Shown here: one piece after another, positions 31,124 to 41,026 of the stretch | How positions within the stretch are numbered: position 1 is the first letter of the stretch | Layout: each line of letters starts with the position of its first letter | Origin: Lucinisca nassula | Taxonomy: Eukaryota; Mollusca; Bivalvia; Lucinida; Lucinidae | DNA: 64,000 nucleotides | NCBI GenBank assembly: GCA_963580285.1 | Contig: OY757023.1 | Coordinates: forward strand, 86,577,108 to 86,641,107 | Direction: 5' to 3' | The notes under the pieces: model-generated | What the model was told of the DNA's origin: nothing | The model's database searches: none | Seen by the model: the letters and a program-made list of their open reading frames with translations, nothing else | Translations under genes and position numbers: made by a program

Positions 31124-31125
31124 TA

Positions 31126-32106
31126 TAAAATTGCCCAGCGCAGAAACGTGGTGGGTGATTCAGATGCAGCGCCTATCATTTCCCCTACAACTACCTTCAG
31201 TTGATCTAAAGTAAAATAAGTCGATTTGTCTGTGCCCTCGCTCCTCACCATCTTACAGATGAATACATCCATCAGATCCCTTTTTGGACACGCGCCTTGT
31301 AGCTTGCAGTCTGTGTGTGATATCTTGTGGTCATTATAAAGGCTTGTTGCAAAACTACCAATGACATCCTCCAAGTCTTTGATTTTCTGCAGTTTTAGCG
31401 GATCACCTGGAAAATGTTGTAACAAAGGTACACAGTTCATAAAAACGCTGATTTTTACATGCAGTCTTGTAGCTTCTGCAAGGATTTGGCGAATCTTCCT
31501 TAACAAATCGTCCTCATGCGCTCGACGATGTCCAACAATCATTCTAAGATTGATATTTGCAAAACTTGCGTATATAGCGTCCGCTGGATTGTACGGTTCC
31601 CCATTCTGGGCTTTAAGAGTTTTCACGAAATAACGCGACTCTTTGAATATTATGTCTTGAAATGAATTTCCGTCTAGTCCAGGTGACTGAAGAAATTTAT
31701 GTAAAAACAATCGCTGTGATCTCCATAATGAACCACTCGCAAGAAGAATTCCTCTTCCTTTTGAACCTACGTTTGTTAGAAAGTTCGTTGGTCTCCCAGA
31801 GAAGACATTCTTCGCTGCTGCTTTACGAATCGTTTGTTGCCCATTCAATACGACAACCAGTTCTCTCCCAAGATAGAAACTGAAAATATCTCCGTATGAT
31901 CGTCGCAGTTTTTGAAATGTTTGCACAACGTTTCCGCCCAACAAAATAGGAATATCGCCGATGATCGGCAAAGTCAAAGGAGGTCCGGGTGGGATACCTG
32001 ATGGTTTCCGGGTCGAAGTATAGACGAGAACCAGCGCAACCAGGAATATAACAATGGTAAATAAGTTCGAAACTGACAATAGCGCGAAATCTGCTAGACC
32101 GTACAT
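31126..32106 (-). CDS. Cytochrome P450 (CYP2 clan), N-terminal block
   Basis: The block codes for 327 residues in one open frame. I chose the ATG at 32106 because it places the hydrophobic ER anchor (residues 8-30, LLSVSNLFTIVIFLVALVLV) directly at the N-terminus. An in-frame ATG at 32193 would add 29 residues. The proline hinge IPPGPP is at 38-43, the C-helix WRSQR at 128-132, and the I-helix segment GAASESPTT at 312-320 (family AGxET or AGxES). Frame and motifs agree with the C-terminal block, giving about 512 residues in all. In-frame TAA at 31123-31125 comes from the inserted element. The gene lies antisense within a sodium channel intron. Confidence 0.9.
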
Positions 32107-32254
32107 TTTGAGCGCGAAAATGTTCCAGTTTATGGTAATGTTGAATTCAGTGGTATCTTTAATTAGTTCCTTGTTGACTTTGTGTATTAACAACTTGCAT
32201 AGATAGCTCCAGAATTGTGATAATTAAGTTTTTTCTTCATATTTCTTGTCTGAT

Positions 32255-32330
32255 ATGTTTTGGTTACTTGTTAGAAACGCCTAATCAAGGCGATTCTAAC
32301 AAGGACTCACAACGTACATGTATGTTGCTG
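32255..32330. repeat. Isolated hairpin related to the shared module
   Basis: ACTTGTTAGAAACGCCTAAT and AAGGCGATTCTAACAAGG pair, resembling the shared hairpin with several changes, without clear A, B or C arms around it. It lies about 60 bp upstream of the longer P450 frame. Confidence 0.55.
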
Positions 32331-32346
32331 AAACTCCTCCTTGTCT

Positions 32347-32614
32347 CATCACGCGATCAAGTCCGTGAAATGAACGCAACCCCCCCCCCCCCCCACTCAC
32401 ACACGTACCCCAATTCATATAAAGAAATCTGGAGTTTAAGGGGGGTATGCAATAATTATGTTTTTATTTCTGCTTCAAGACATAGGTCGTTATCGAGCAC
32501 CCACAACCTATGCTTGCAGTATAAATTAGAAAAAACACGGATTTTCTTAAGAAAAGTAGCCATTTTGAAAATGTGGAAAAATTCTCTATGTCGCACGGGT
32601 CTGTTATCGTAATA
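32347..32614 (-). mobile_element. Family B foldback, hairpin decayed
   Basis: An inverted copy from CATCACGCGATCAAGTCCGTG to CTGTTATCGTAAT, with a poly(C) run at 32379-32394. The hairpin is reduced to ACATAGGTCGTTATCGAGCA, again missing the central part. Confidence 0.72.
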
Positions 32615-32631
32615 TGAAGAAATTCCGCAGT

Positions 32632-32905
32632 TTTGTTTGTTTGATTTGAGGTTTAACGTCCCCGTCAACACAATTGGGTCAGTTTGGATACGTTGCTTCC
32701 AATTTCATGGGACTTTAACTCGACATTGAGATGAAATGACATCTCAATCCCTGCCGCCCAATGAAACCAAAGGGTTTATAAGCATGGACGCGTAGCAATT
32801 TTCCTGGGTAGGCTTAGACCTAAGCGGATTACCAGTACTCATGTGCGGTCGGTATCAGCTCTGCGTGAAAGCATCGTGCAGCCCAATCTATTTCTCCAAG
32901 CCGGT
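32632..32905 (-). mobile_element. SINE type 1 copy
   Basis: Starts with GTTTGTTTGATTTGAGG (complement of the tail), then AACGTCCCCGTCAACACAA, TGCCGCCCAATGAAACC and CAGCTCTGCGTGAAAGCATC. The 5' end is truncated. Confidence 0.8.
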
Positions 32906-33286
32906 TAAATTCCACAGTTACATGTAGCGGGAATAGTACGCGTTTCGCCGATCCTGAATAAAATCTCCATGTTACTAACATTATTATTATTATAGGCCGA
33001 CTATTTTGCGGCAACTTCTATTCGTGTTTTTTTTTTTTTTTTTTTTTTTTGCGAACTTTAAATTGCATTACTAAATAGGTTTATGTACGTTTATGTGCTT
33101 TGTATCACTGGAATGTTTTCGAACCAACAAAATCCAATTTGGATTAATGATTATGACATGGATGAACTGGGACAATTTTTTGCATCAAAACTCTGCCAGC
33201 TGGAACACCAACCAGGATATAGCAAATTGACTATGACCTATCAAATCATAGATTTGGATATTTCGATAAATTCATGATTTACCAGC

Positions 33287-33340
33287 AACCCCCCCCCCCC
33301 CCACCCACCCACCCCCCCACCCCCCCCCCCCCACCCCCAA
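33287..33340. repeat. C-rich simple repeat
   Basis: Poly(C) with interspersed A (CCCACCCACCC). The proline-rich frame across it is an artefact. Confidence 0.85.
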
Positions 33341-33429
33341 AAAAGCCTGCACTTCGACAAACAGTGCATTCCCTGATCAATTGCCGCGTTCTGTTGACTC
33401 CGATCTTGAGCTACACTCTTTGTAACTGC

Positions 33430-33660
33430 GCCTTAACCCTTTTAGTACCACATGGAATCTTCCTCCTTGTATATAGCAGGAGTTCATTTCAAATTTTAGT
33501 GGGGTCAGGTTGTGTTTTCTTCAAAATTAATTAGGAAAATGGCTGAACTTTTAGCAAACAGTGGAGGCCCTAATCAGACGCAGCGTTGTGCGGCGTCTGA
33601 TCTGGGCCTGCACTGTTTGCCAGGGTACCTGTTTTGGGGTTTCTGGTACTAAATGGGTTA
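33430..33660. repeat. Dispersed repeat containing hairpin D
   Basis: AACCCTTTTAGTACCACATG, GAATCTTCCTCC and GGAAAATGGCTGAACTTTT match 24789-24890. A hairpin at 33556-33623 follows, with arms CAAACAGTGGAGGCCC and GATCAGACGC-like and tip GCGTTGTGCGGC. Confidence 0.6.
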
Positions 33661-34624
33661 AATAGGTTGTGTACTTATTACAGAAATCTACGTTTTCAAA
33701 TTAAGGGTTATGGGAACACCTTCAGGGGAGGCAATTCTTGCAAAACTTAGAACTTGTCGGACACTTAGGGATGCCGGAAGTTTAGGGCTGCTACAGACGT
33801 TTCCTCTAAATTGGCCTAAGGAGTCTCAAGCGCACAAAGTGCAGTGTGATGATCTACACGATTTTTTTCCGCTCTGTAATAGATTTTTACTAAAATCCTT
33901 ACTGGCATCAGAGCGTGTGTCCGAATTCAACGAGAATCCATTCGCGTATTTTTTTCCAGAACATTGCTGCAAGACACAGTGCCATAACATTGATCAGATT
34001 TTTCTGAAGCATGTAGTATTTGACAAAATATCTGCAACTGGAACTATTAAAGTTCACTGGCTAAACATATCATTTAATTGTACCAACCGTTATAAACAAT
34101 AACAGCCTGACATTTAGGGGATTTTTGTGTTCAAAATTGTCATTTGGGGTGGTAATTTCGTTGTTTTTACGGTCGGAAATTTCGTTTGACGGCGACCTGT
34201 CAGCGCAGCCGTATGCAAATGGGAAACCCACGATTTACCTCTCAAAATGACAATTTTCAATGCAGTTATCCTCATTATAATGCGTTTATTCCATTGTAAA
34301 AATAAAAAAATAAAAATAAAAAAAAAAATATGCGGCAAGCCACGTGATTACGTCGGTCGTCGGACAGAACCGCAGAATATACTTTCGCAAATTTTTGACG
34401 TTATCCAATCAAACGTCGCGTTACATACCTAAGTGCTTCAGATTTCCTTGCAACAAAAGTATTCTAGTAAAAGCCTAGAATTTTATATAAGAATTGGTCA
34501 ACGCCTTTTGCCCAAAAACAATTGTAGTTACCTATGCAGAGTTCATAGCACTGCAAAGTTCAAGTTACAAACATTCCACAAACTTTTTAATTTCAGAGCC
34601 TAAAAAGAAAGTACTTTATCATAT

Positions 34625-34860
34625 GAGCCCCGCCGAGCGAATTTGGGTCTTCGAGCATTCCGTCATGACAAATTTTAACTGCGCATGCTCAGCCATTCAG
34701 AGGGGCCAGGGATATGGCTTTCTGTCTGAAGGTTCCTCTTGATTCACTGCTTGTATGAGCGAGCAGCGAGGGTTCTGGCGAGACTGCGCGGATGCGCAGG
34801 CTCGCCTGAACCTTCGATGCTCGCATAGGCGATAAGTACCAAAATCGCTTGACGGGGCCC
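34625..34860. mobile_element. GAGCCCCGCC MITE, copy 3 (TSD ATAT), abuts an exon
   Basis: The ends GAGCCCCGCCGAGCGAATTT and CGCTTGACGGGGCCC are inverted, with ATAT at 34621-34624 and 34861-34864. Only 13 bases separate the right duplication from exon 34878-35059, so the MITE supplies most of the sequence where the branch point and pyrimidine tract would lie. Confidence 0.85.
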
Positions 34861-34877
34861 ATATGTTGTCGATTCAG

Positions 34878-35059
34878 GGTCTGACCATGGGTTGAAGTTA
34901 ACACTGAACGCCGAACAGTATGAAGCAATGCCTGGGCCCCACGATGCCACGGGGATAAAAATCCTTGCTACAGAGGGCTTGGAGCACCCCCGGGTCAACG
35001 AAATAGGCATGGCGATACCAACTGGTGCTCACGCCTTCGTGGGTCTTGGAGTCGTTGTG
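34878..35059 (+). CDS. DEG/ENaC sodium channel, extracellular-domain exon b
   Basis: Two bases complete the Gly codon begun in exon a. Sixty codons then follow, including HGLKLTLNAEQYE, PGPHDATGIKI and IPTGAHAFVG. This matches the DEG/ENaC stretch after the CYTFN signature, where a GLxLxLNxEQ strand and a GxKIL strand precede the finger and thumb region. The acceptor is GATTCAG and the donor GTG followed by GTAAGC, in phase 0. The region before the acceptor lacks a good pyrimidine tract because a MITE ends 17 bases upstream. The next exon (41027) follows without a phase change, giving GLGVVVISNLQKPHGDC, which reads as natural family sequence. Confidence 0.9.
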
Positions 35060-35167
35060 GTAAGCAATCTGCATTTACTGATTAAAGGGACCGTGTACAC
35101 TGCATTTTCCGACATTTGGGATTGCTTTAACCCATTGCACGCGTAAAATACTTAAAAGTGGTACCTT

Positions 35168-35237
35168 AGCAAACAGTACAGGTCCGGATCAGACGCCGCA
35201 GAACGCGGCGTCTGATCAGGACCTGCACTATTTGCAA
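35168..35237. repeat. Hairpin D, intact copy
   Basis: GCAAACAGTACAGGTCC, GGATCAGACGCCGC and tip AGAACGC pair with GCGGCGTCTGATC, AGGACCTGCAC and TATTTGC: a stem of about 30 bp. Related hairpins are at 33556, 44541 and, decayed, at 15460, 38010, 46556 and 53825. Confidence 0.75.
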
Positions 35238-35263
35238 ACAAAATTTTCCATCAAAAATAGAAT

Positions 35264-37756
35264 AACAAGAGGTCCATGATGGCCCTGGATCGCTCACCTG
35301 ATCCATAGAGTAACAAGTGGGCCCGGGGAGGGCCATTATTGACCCTAGGGTTATAATGTGCATAATGTTGAGGGAGGTCTAAAAAGGTGAAGCTTCATAC
35401 CCAATATCAACAAAGGCAATAATTTGAACAATCTTGGCAAAGGTCCACTAGATGAAGCTACACACCAAATATCAAAGACCAGAGCCTTGCGGTTTCAGAG
35501 AAGATAATTTTTTTAAGATATTCCCTACATAAGCCTATGTACAACCAAATGGCCCAGGGGCGGGGGCATTTTTGGCCTAAGGGCTATAATTTAAACAATC
35601 TTGATAAAAGTTCCACTAGATGAAGCTTCACACCAAATATCAAAGCCCTGGGCCTTGCTGTTTCAGAGAAGAAGATTTTCAAAGATTATCTCTATATAAG
35701 TCTATGTAAAACCAAAGGGCCCCCGGCGGGGGCATTTGTGGCCCGAGGGATATAATTTGTTCAATCTTGGTAGAGGTCCACTAGATGAAGTTCCATACCA
35801 AATATCAAAGACATGGCCTTGCAGTTTCAGAGAAGGTTTTTAAAGATTTCCCTATATAAGTCTATGTAAAACCAAAGGGTCTCGGGCGGGGGCATTTTTG
35901 GCCCCAGGGCTATAATTTGAACAATCTTGATAGAGGTCCACTAGATGAAATTTCACACTAAATATAAAAAACCTAGGACTTGTGGTTTCATAGAAGAAGA
36001 TTTTTAGAGAGTTTCCCTATATAAGACTATGTAAAACCAAAGGGCCACAAGACGGGGGCATTTTTGGTCTCAGGGCTATAATTTGAACAATCTTGGTAGA
36101 GGTCCTCCAGCTGAAGCTTCATACCAAATATCAAAGACCTAGCCATGTGGTTTCAGAGAAGAAGATTTTTAAAGATTTTCCCCATATAAGTCCATGTAAA
36201 ACCAAAGGGCCCTGGGCGGGGGCATTTTTGGCCCCAGCACTATAATTTGAACAACCTTGGTAGGGTTCCACTAGATGAAGCTTCATACCAAATATCAAAG
36301 ACCTAGGCCTTGCATTTTCAGAGAAGAAGATTTTTAAAGATTTTCCCTATATAAGCCTATGTAAAACCAAAGGGCACCGGGGCGGGGGCATTTATGGCCC
36401 CAGCACTATAATTTGAATATTCTTGGCAGGGGTCAACTAGATGAAGCTTCATACCCAATATCAAAGACCTGAGCCTTGCAGTTTCAGAGAAGAAGATTTT
36501 TAAAGATTTTCCCTATATAAGCCCATGTAAAACCAAATGGCCCCGGGGCGTGGGCATTTTTGGCCCCAGCACTATAATTTGAACAATCTTGGTAGGGGTC
36601 CACTAGTTGAAGCTTCATACCAAATATCAGAGACCTGGGCCTTGCGGTTTCAGAGAAGAAGATTTTTAAAGATTTTTCCGTTATAAGCCCATGTAAAACC
36701 AAAGGGCCCCGGGGCGGGGCCATTTTTGGCCCCAGCACTATAATTTGAACAATCTTGGTAGGGGTCCACTAGATGAAGCTTCATACCAAATATGAAAGAC
36801 CTGGGCCTTGCGGTTTCAGAGAAGAAGATTTTTAAAGATTTTCCCTATATAAGCCCATGTAAAACCAAAGGGCCCCGAGGCGGGGGCATTTTTGGCCCCA
36901 GCACTATAATTTGAACAATCTTGGTAGGGGTCCACTAGATGAAGCTTCATACCAAATATCAAAGACCTGGGCCTTGTGGATTCAGAGAAGAAGATTTTTA
37001 AAGATTTTCCCTACATAAGCCCATGTAAAACCAACGGGCCCCGGGGCGGGGGCATTTTTGGCCCCAGCATTATAATTTGAACAATCTTGGTAGGGGTCCA
37101 CTAGATGAAGTTTCATACCAAATATGAAAGATCTGGGCCTTGCGGTTTCAGAGAAGAAGAGTTTTTGAAGATTTTCCCTATATAAGCCCATGTAAAACCA
37201 AAGGGCCCCGAGGCGGGGGCATTTTTGGCCCCAGCACTATAATTTGAACAATCTTGGTAGGGGTCCACTAGATGAAGCTTCATACCAAATATCAAAGACC
37301 TGGGCCTTGCGGATTCAGAGAAGAAGATTTTTAAAGATTTTCCCTATATAAGCCCATGTAAAACCAAAGGGTCCCGGGGCGGGGGCATTTTTGGCTCCAG
37401 CACTATAATTTGTACAATCTTGGTAGGGGTCCACTAGATGAAGCTTCATACCAAATATGAAAGACCTGGGCCTTGCGGTTTCAGAGAAGAAGATTTTTTA
37501 AGTTTTCGGTGAAAAAATCTATTTTTGGCTCCTGTGACCTATATGTGCAACGGACCGGAACCATTTGAACAACTTTGAAAGGGGACCACCTAAGGATCAT
37601 TCCTGTGAAGTTTGGTTAAAATCCGATCAGTGGTTCAGGAGGAGATGTCGTTTGAAGAAATTGTTTACGGACGCACGGACGCACGCACGCACGACGGACG
37701 ACGGACAAAAAGAGATCCCAAAAGCTCACCTCGTCACTACGTGACGGTGAGCTAAA
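35264..37756 (+). mobile_element. Satellite-bearing Helitron-like cassette (166-bp units)
   Basis: It starts CAAGAGGTCCATGATGGCCC, then GATCGCTCACCTGATC. About thirteen direct repeats of 160-168 bp occupy 35400-37500. The anchor CACTAGATGAAGCTTCATAC recurs near 35452, 35619, 36277, 36440, 36773, 36938, 37273 and 37439. The unique right end has CGGACGCACGGACGCACGC, GACGGACGACGGACAAAAAG, and a terminal hairpin of AGCTCACC, CGTCACTACGTGACG and GGTGAGCT followed by AAAAACG. The 3' hairpin and shared start with 20470-22475 suggest a non-autonomous Helitron-like element. It lies in a channel intron. Confidence 0.75.
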
Positions 37757-38204
37757 AACGAAAAAATAGGCCTGGCACCCCTTAAATGACAAATGGATTT
37801 GTCCAACATATAGCAATGGAAGAGTCCACTAGCATACAATGGGTAAAGGACTTTCAGTTTGTTTTCCCTTCAACAAATGTTGTGTTCACTTCAAGAAAAG
37901 GATCTACTCCCCAGGAAGAGGTATTCTCTTAATCTTTAAAATGCCATCAAAAACTGCATCTGAAAGTGTCGTCTGTTTATGTTGTCTGTTGTATACTCTT
38001 GCAAACTTTTCAAAGACATTTTGCATACAGGCAATCAGTCCGGACCCTGATCAGACGACACATGGGATAGTTTGGTCAACACTGTTTGCAAAAATGACTT
38101 TTAAAGTTTTACCAGCAGACTGCAAATCAGACGAAAAATGTTGTTATTGGCACCTTTTGGGTTACAGGCAATTATTTGCACTTCGGTAGACCAATATCGA
38201 TAAG

Positions 38205-38485
38205 GGAAACAAGAATATTCTTCCACACCAGATAAGGAAATCCATAGTTTAGGCTTGGGTTAGACATTTTGTCCTCACCCTGGTGTTCTTACCCAGGGAC
38301 AGGATAAAAATCGAATATTCTCGTGTGTTTGATAAATGCACTGGTTGAATACGACCTCATTCGGCCGTCGTTAAGGTTGACTTCACAGCACGTTACGTGA
38401 CGTCACTAAACATCATCGGCAAGCCTCGTGATGCCGGACATTGACCATCGGGACGGATTTTTCCATCCACCACTCACAGATGATT
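38205..38485. repeat. Dispersed repeat, second copy of 29925-30318
   Basis: CACACCAGATAAGGAAATCC, GTTTGATAAATGCACTGGTT, GCCGTCGTTAAGGTTGAC and CGGGACGGATTTTTCCATCC. One arm of the terminal palindrome is missing. Confidence 0.7.
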
Positions 38486-39007
38486 CTTATTTGAAACAAA
38501 AGAGTTGCTTCCCCTGATGATGTATCCGTTCCTTATACGGCCACCATACGCACCGCCAGGCATATGTGCATGTACCTATTTAACTGGAATAATCCTCGCA
38601 TTTGCATTAATTAAAGCAGTAACATTTGAGCCGGGGCACAGTATTTCCTACAATTTACATGCGTGCCTAGCGAAGGATAAGATCAGCCTGCGCATCCATA
38701 TCGTCTGACCAGATACTTCTCTTGCTGCATGAAGGAGAATTGGGTCCTTAGCCATCCTTAGAGAGGACAGCGAAGACTCTTGATCAAACTGCGTGTAATC
38801 CAGGCTGATCTGAGTCTACGCTGAGCGCACTTCTAAATTGTAGAAAATGCTGGGTCCCGGCTCCTTTATGAAATACTTTTTGGGTCGTTTGTCATTCAAC
38901 CCAGGGTTACTAAGCGCAGTAACTTTAAGTGCTACTGCTCACGTGATTGTCACTGATTTGTACAGAATCCAGGTAACTTGGTTGTTATACTTCAGGAAAA
39001 ACATCTT

Positions 39008-39250
39008 GGACCCAGTTGTTCAAAGCATTGTTAGCTTAACGAGCCCGTTAGTGGTCATATTGTTAACTGTTCTAGCAAGTTTAATATTTTAAATTTTGGT
39101 ATTTTTGCTGAAAAAATGCGAGCAGCTTTTGCATCTGCAAAAGCTGCTCACATTTGTTCAGCAAACATATTAGCATATTTGCCACAATAAATGACCAAAG
39201 TTTTAACGATACGTTAACTAACGACGTCGTTAGTTTTGAACAACTGGCCC
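39008..39250. mobile_element. GTTGTTCAAA foldback MITE, full copy
   Basis: The ends CCCAGTTGTTCAAAGC and TTTTGAACAACTGGCCC are inverted. Second-level repeats are GTTAGCTTAACGAGC and GTTAACTAACGACGTCGTT, and a central hairpin is GAGCAGCTTTTGCA with its complement. Confidence 0.78.
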
Positions 39251-39364
39251 CTGAGCGTGACATTATGTTAACATCATCAGAAATAACATCCTGACGGGTG
39301 TCATATCATGCTGACGTCAACAGGAATCTTATCCTGGCATAAAAATTGCTGATGGCAATTCTAA

Positions 39365-39990
39365 CACTGTACGCCTGTATAGGCAATGGAAAGGAACTGT
39401 GATTTATTCTGTGTCAACAAATCATTGGGCTGAAGAGAGAGACGCGTAAAGCCACCGTTTATGAGGTCATTTAAGGGGAATGTGAACACCTGGCAGATTT
39501 TGCCGCCATTTTTCAAAGGGAGACGACTTTCGGGACTTCCTGTTCGCTTTTCTATAAGCCCTGTCCCGCTGAGAAAGGGGTCTACTCTTAAAGGAAAGAA
39601 TTTGCTCCTCGGGAGCAAATTCTTTCCTTTAAGAGTTGACCCCTATTAGCATGGGAGACAAAAATACTTTTGCAGGAGTTGTCTCCCCTGAAGGTGTTCC
39701 CATTCCCCTAAATCAGATTCCTTGACGCCGGATGGTGCAACGTCATTTTCTCACATAAAAAGGTACAAAAGGCCTTTAACGCATGCGCTATGGTCAGAAG
39801 TGCAGGCGGCATTTCTTCTAACAATGGCGACAGGATGGGAGAATTCGAAGGAAAGAACAAGCTCATCATAGAGCCGGTCAGTTGTACGTATACAAATCAT
39901 TCGCGCTACGCTCTCGCGATTTGATCTACTTTTCAGCTGACCTCTATACCGTGCCTTACTTCTCAACAATTCACTTGCTCTATTTCTTAA
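39365..39990. repeat. Dispersed repeat (copy of 19375-19830) with TTAA MITE inside
   Basis: CCTGTATAGGCAATGGAAAG, TTCCTTGACGCCGGATGGTG and TTCTTCTAACAATGGCGAC match 19375-19830. The TTAA MITE at 39476-39707 splits it. The other copy lacks the MITE, so it acts as an empty-site reference. Confidence 0.68.
39476..39707. mobile_element. TTAA-type MITE, second copy
   Basis: GGGGAATGTGAACACCT and GGTGTTCCCATTCCCC ends. TTAA is on the left (39472-39475) and mutated CTAA on the right. It carries the same internal palindrome as 18469-18700, in the opposite orientation. Confidence 0.8.
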
Positions 39991-40149
39991 TTACGACAAA
40001 GCGTATAGGTCATGACCTAATGCCTAAAACCCCTATATAGTCAATGAAGAATAACCTATATAGTCAATGAAGAATACCCGTGAATTATTCTGTGACAACG
40101 GACGAGCCCCATCGTACCATCACGTTAAAAGTCCGTGAAAATGGACACC

Positions 40150-40525
40150 CCCAAAACCCCGTTGAGCGAAAGAGTCGACCTGAGTGGACCGGGCTAGATT
40201 CCCACCAAAGGCGGATTTTTTCCAGCTATCCTTCTTTCCATTGTTACACCTTTCATGTCGTAAGATGGGGGCTCATCCGGAATCGGACTTTATCGTGCCG
40301 AAGTTGGCTTCTCGTCACCATAAATGATGACTCTCTTGAAACGGACCGCATTTCCTCCCTTCAAGTCTCTACCTTGGTAGATTATTTTTCTCACCACTCT
40401 GACAACTGCGTAAGGGAGTCGACTAAAGAGCATTTGGACTTCCACCCGAGCGCTCTGGGTTCGAGTCCCACCACAGGCGGATATTTCTAGCTATGCTTCA
40501 TTCCTTTGTTGCGGTTTATGTCGTA
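40150..40525 (+). mobile_element. SINE type 5 fragments, two in tandem
   Basis: AGAGTCGACCTGAGTGGACC with CCACCAAAGGCGGATTTTTT, and GGGAGTCGACTAAAGAGCAT with GGTTCGAGTCCCACCACAGG. Both continue into CAGCTATxCTTC and a TTATGTCGTAAGAT-like end. The second has a tRNA-like B box (GGTTCGAGTCC). The 136-codon frame across them has no gene-like features. Confidence 0.5.
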
Positions 40526-40532
40526 AGATCTC

Positions 40533-40813
40533 CATCACGAAAACACGCCTATACAAATACACTGTAAATTTTACCGCCATAAAAATATAAAAAAATCAGA
40601 TGAAAAAGTGTGATATTTTTCTTATTTCTGCTGAAAATATAGATTGTGGGTACTCGTTAGAGCCGCCTCATTGAGGCGGCTCTAACGAGTACCCACAATC
40701 TATATTTTAGAGCAGAAATAAGAAAGATAAGGTTTACCCCTGCAAACCCCAGTTTTACTATATAAAAGTGGGGTTCAAGGGGGTGAAAATTATATAGGCG
40801 TGTTTTCGTGATG
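40533..40813 (+). mobile_element. Family A foldback, full length, paired substitution in hairpin
   Basis: It runs from CATCACGAAAACACGCC to GGCGTGTTTTCGTGATG. The hairpin arms are GTACTCGTTAGAGCCGCCTC and GAGGCGGCTCTAACGAG. Relative to most copies the A-T pair has become G-C on both arms. The perfect stem continues outward through ACCCACAATCTAT for about 40 bp. Confidence 0.85.
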
Positions 40814-40898
40814 GCTTAGTCTGCTTAAAAACTGATCATTAAAAGTGAATTTGTACTTCGCATCTGACCTCCAAACTATTTCTCAATTTGAACAGAAA

Positions 40899-40952
40899 TG
40901 ACTTTACAGTGTTGACGGGGACGTTAAACCTCAAATCAAACAAACAAACAAT
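40899..40952 (+). mobile_element. SINE type 1 tail fragment
   Basis: ACAGTGTTGACGGGGACGTT then AAACCTCAAATCAAACAAAC. Confidence 0.7.
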
Positions 40953-41026
40953 TTAAACAGAATACGCTCTACTGTAGGTTCTGAATATGGAAAACATTAA
41001 AATCATGACAAAATTTGTCTTTGCAG

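Noticed and set aside
30891..31128. Gap between P450 blocks as an intron
   Set aside because: No GT-AG (or plausible GC-AG) pair near the borders restores the frame. A TA-flanked insertion does so exactly.
33083..33277. Frame with WINDYDMDELGQFF as an extra channel or other exon
   Set aside because: Channel exons a and b already join in phase and in family sequence, and I recognise no domain in this frame.
33710..34102. 130-codon frame
   Set aside because: It begins inside a TTAA MITE remnant, has no domain, and includes repeat-derived words.
40080..40490. 136-codon frame
   Set aside because: It runs through two tRNA-derived SINE fragments and has no protein-like pattern.
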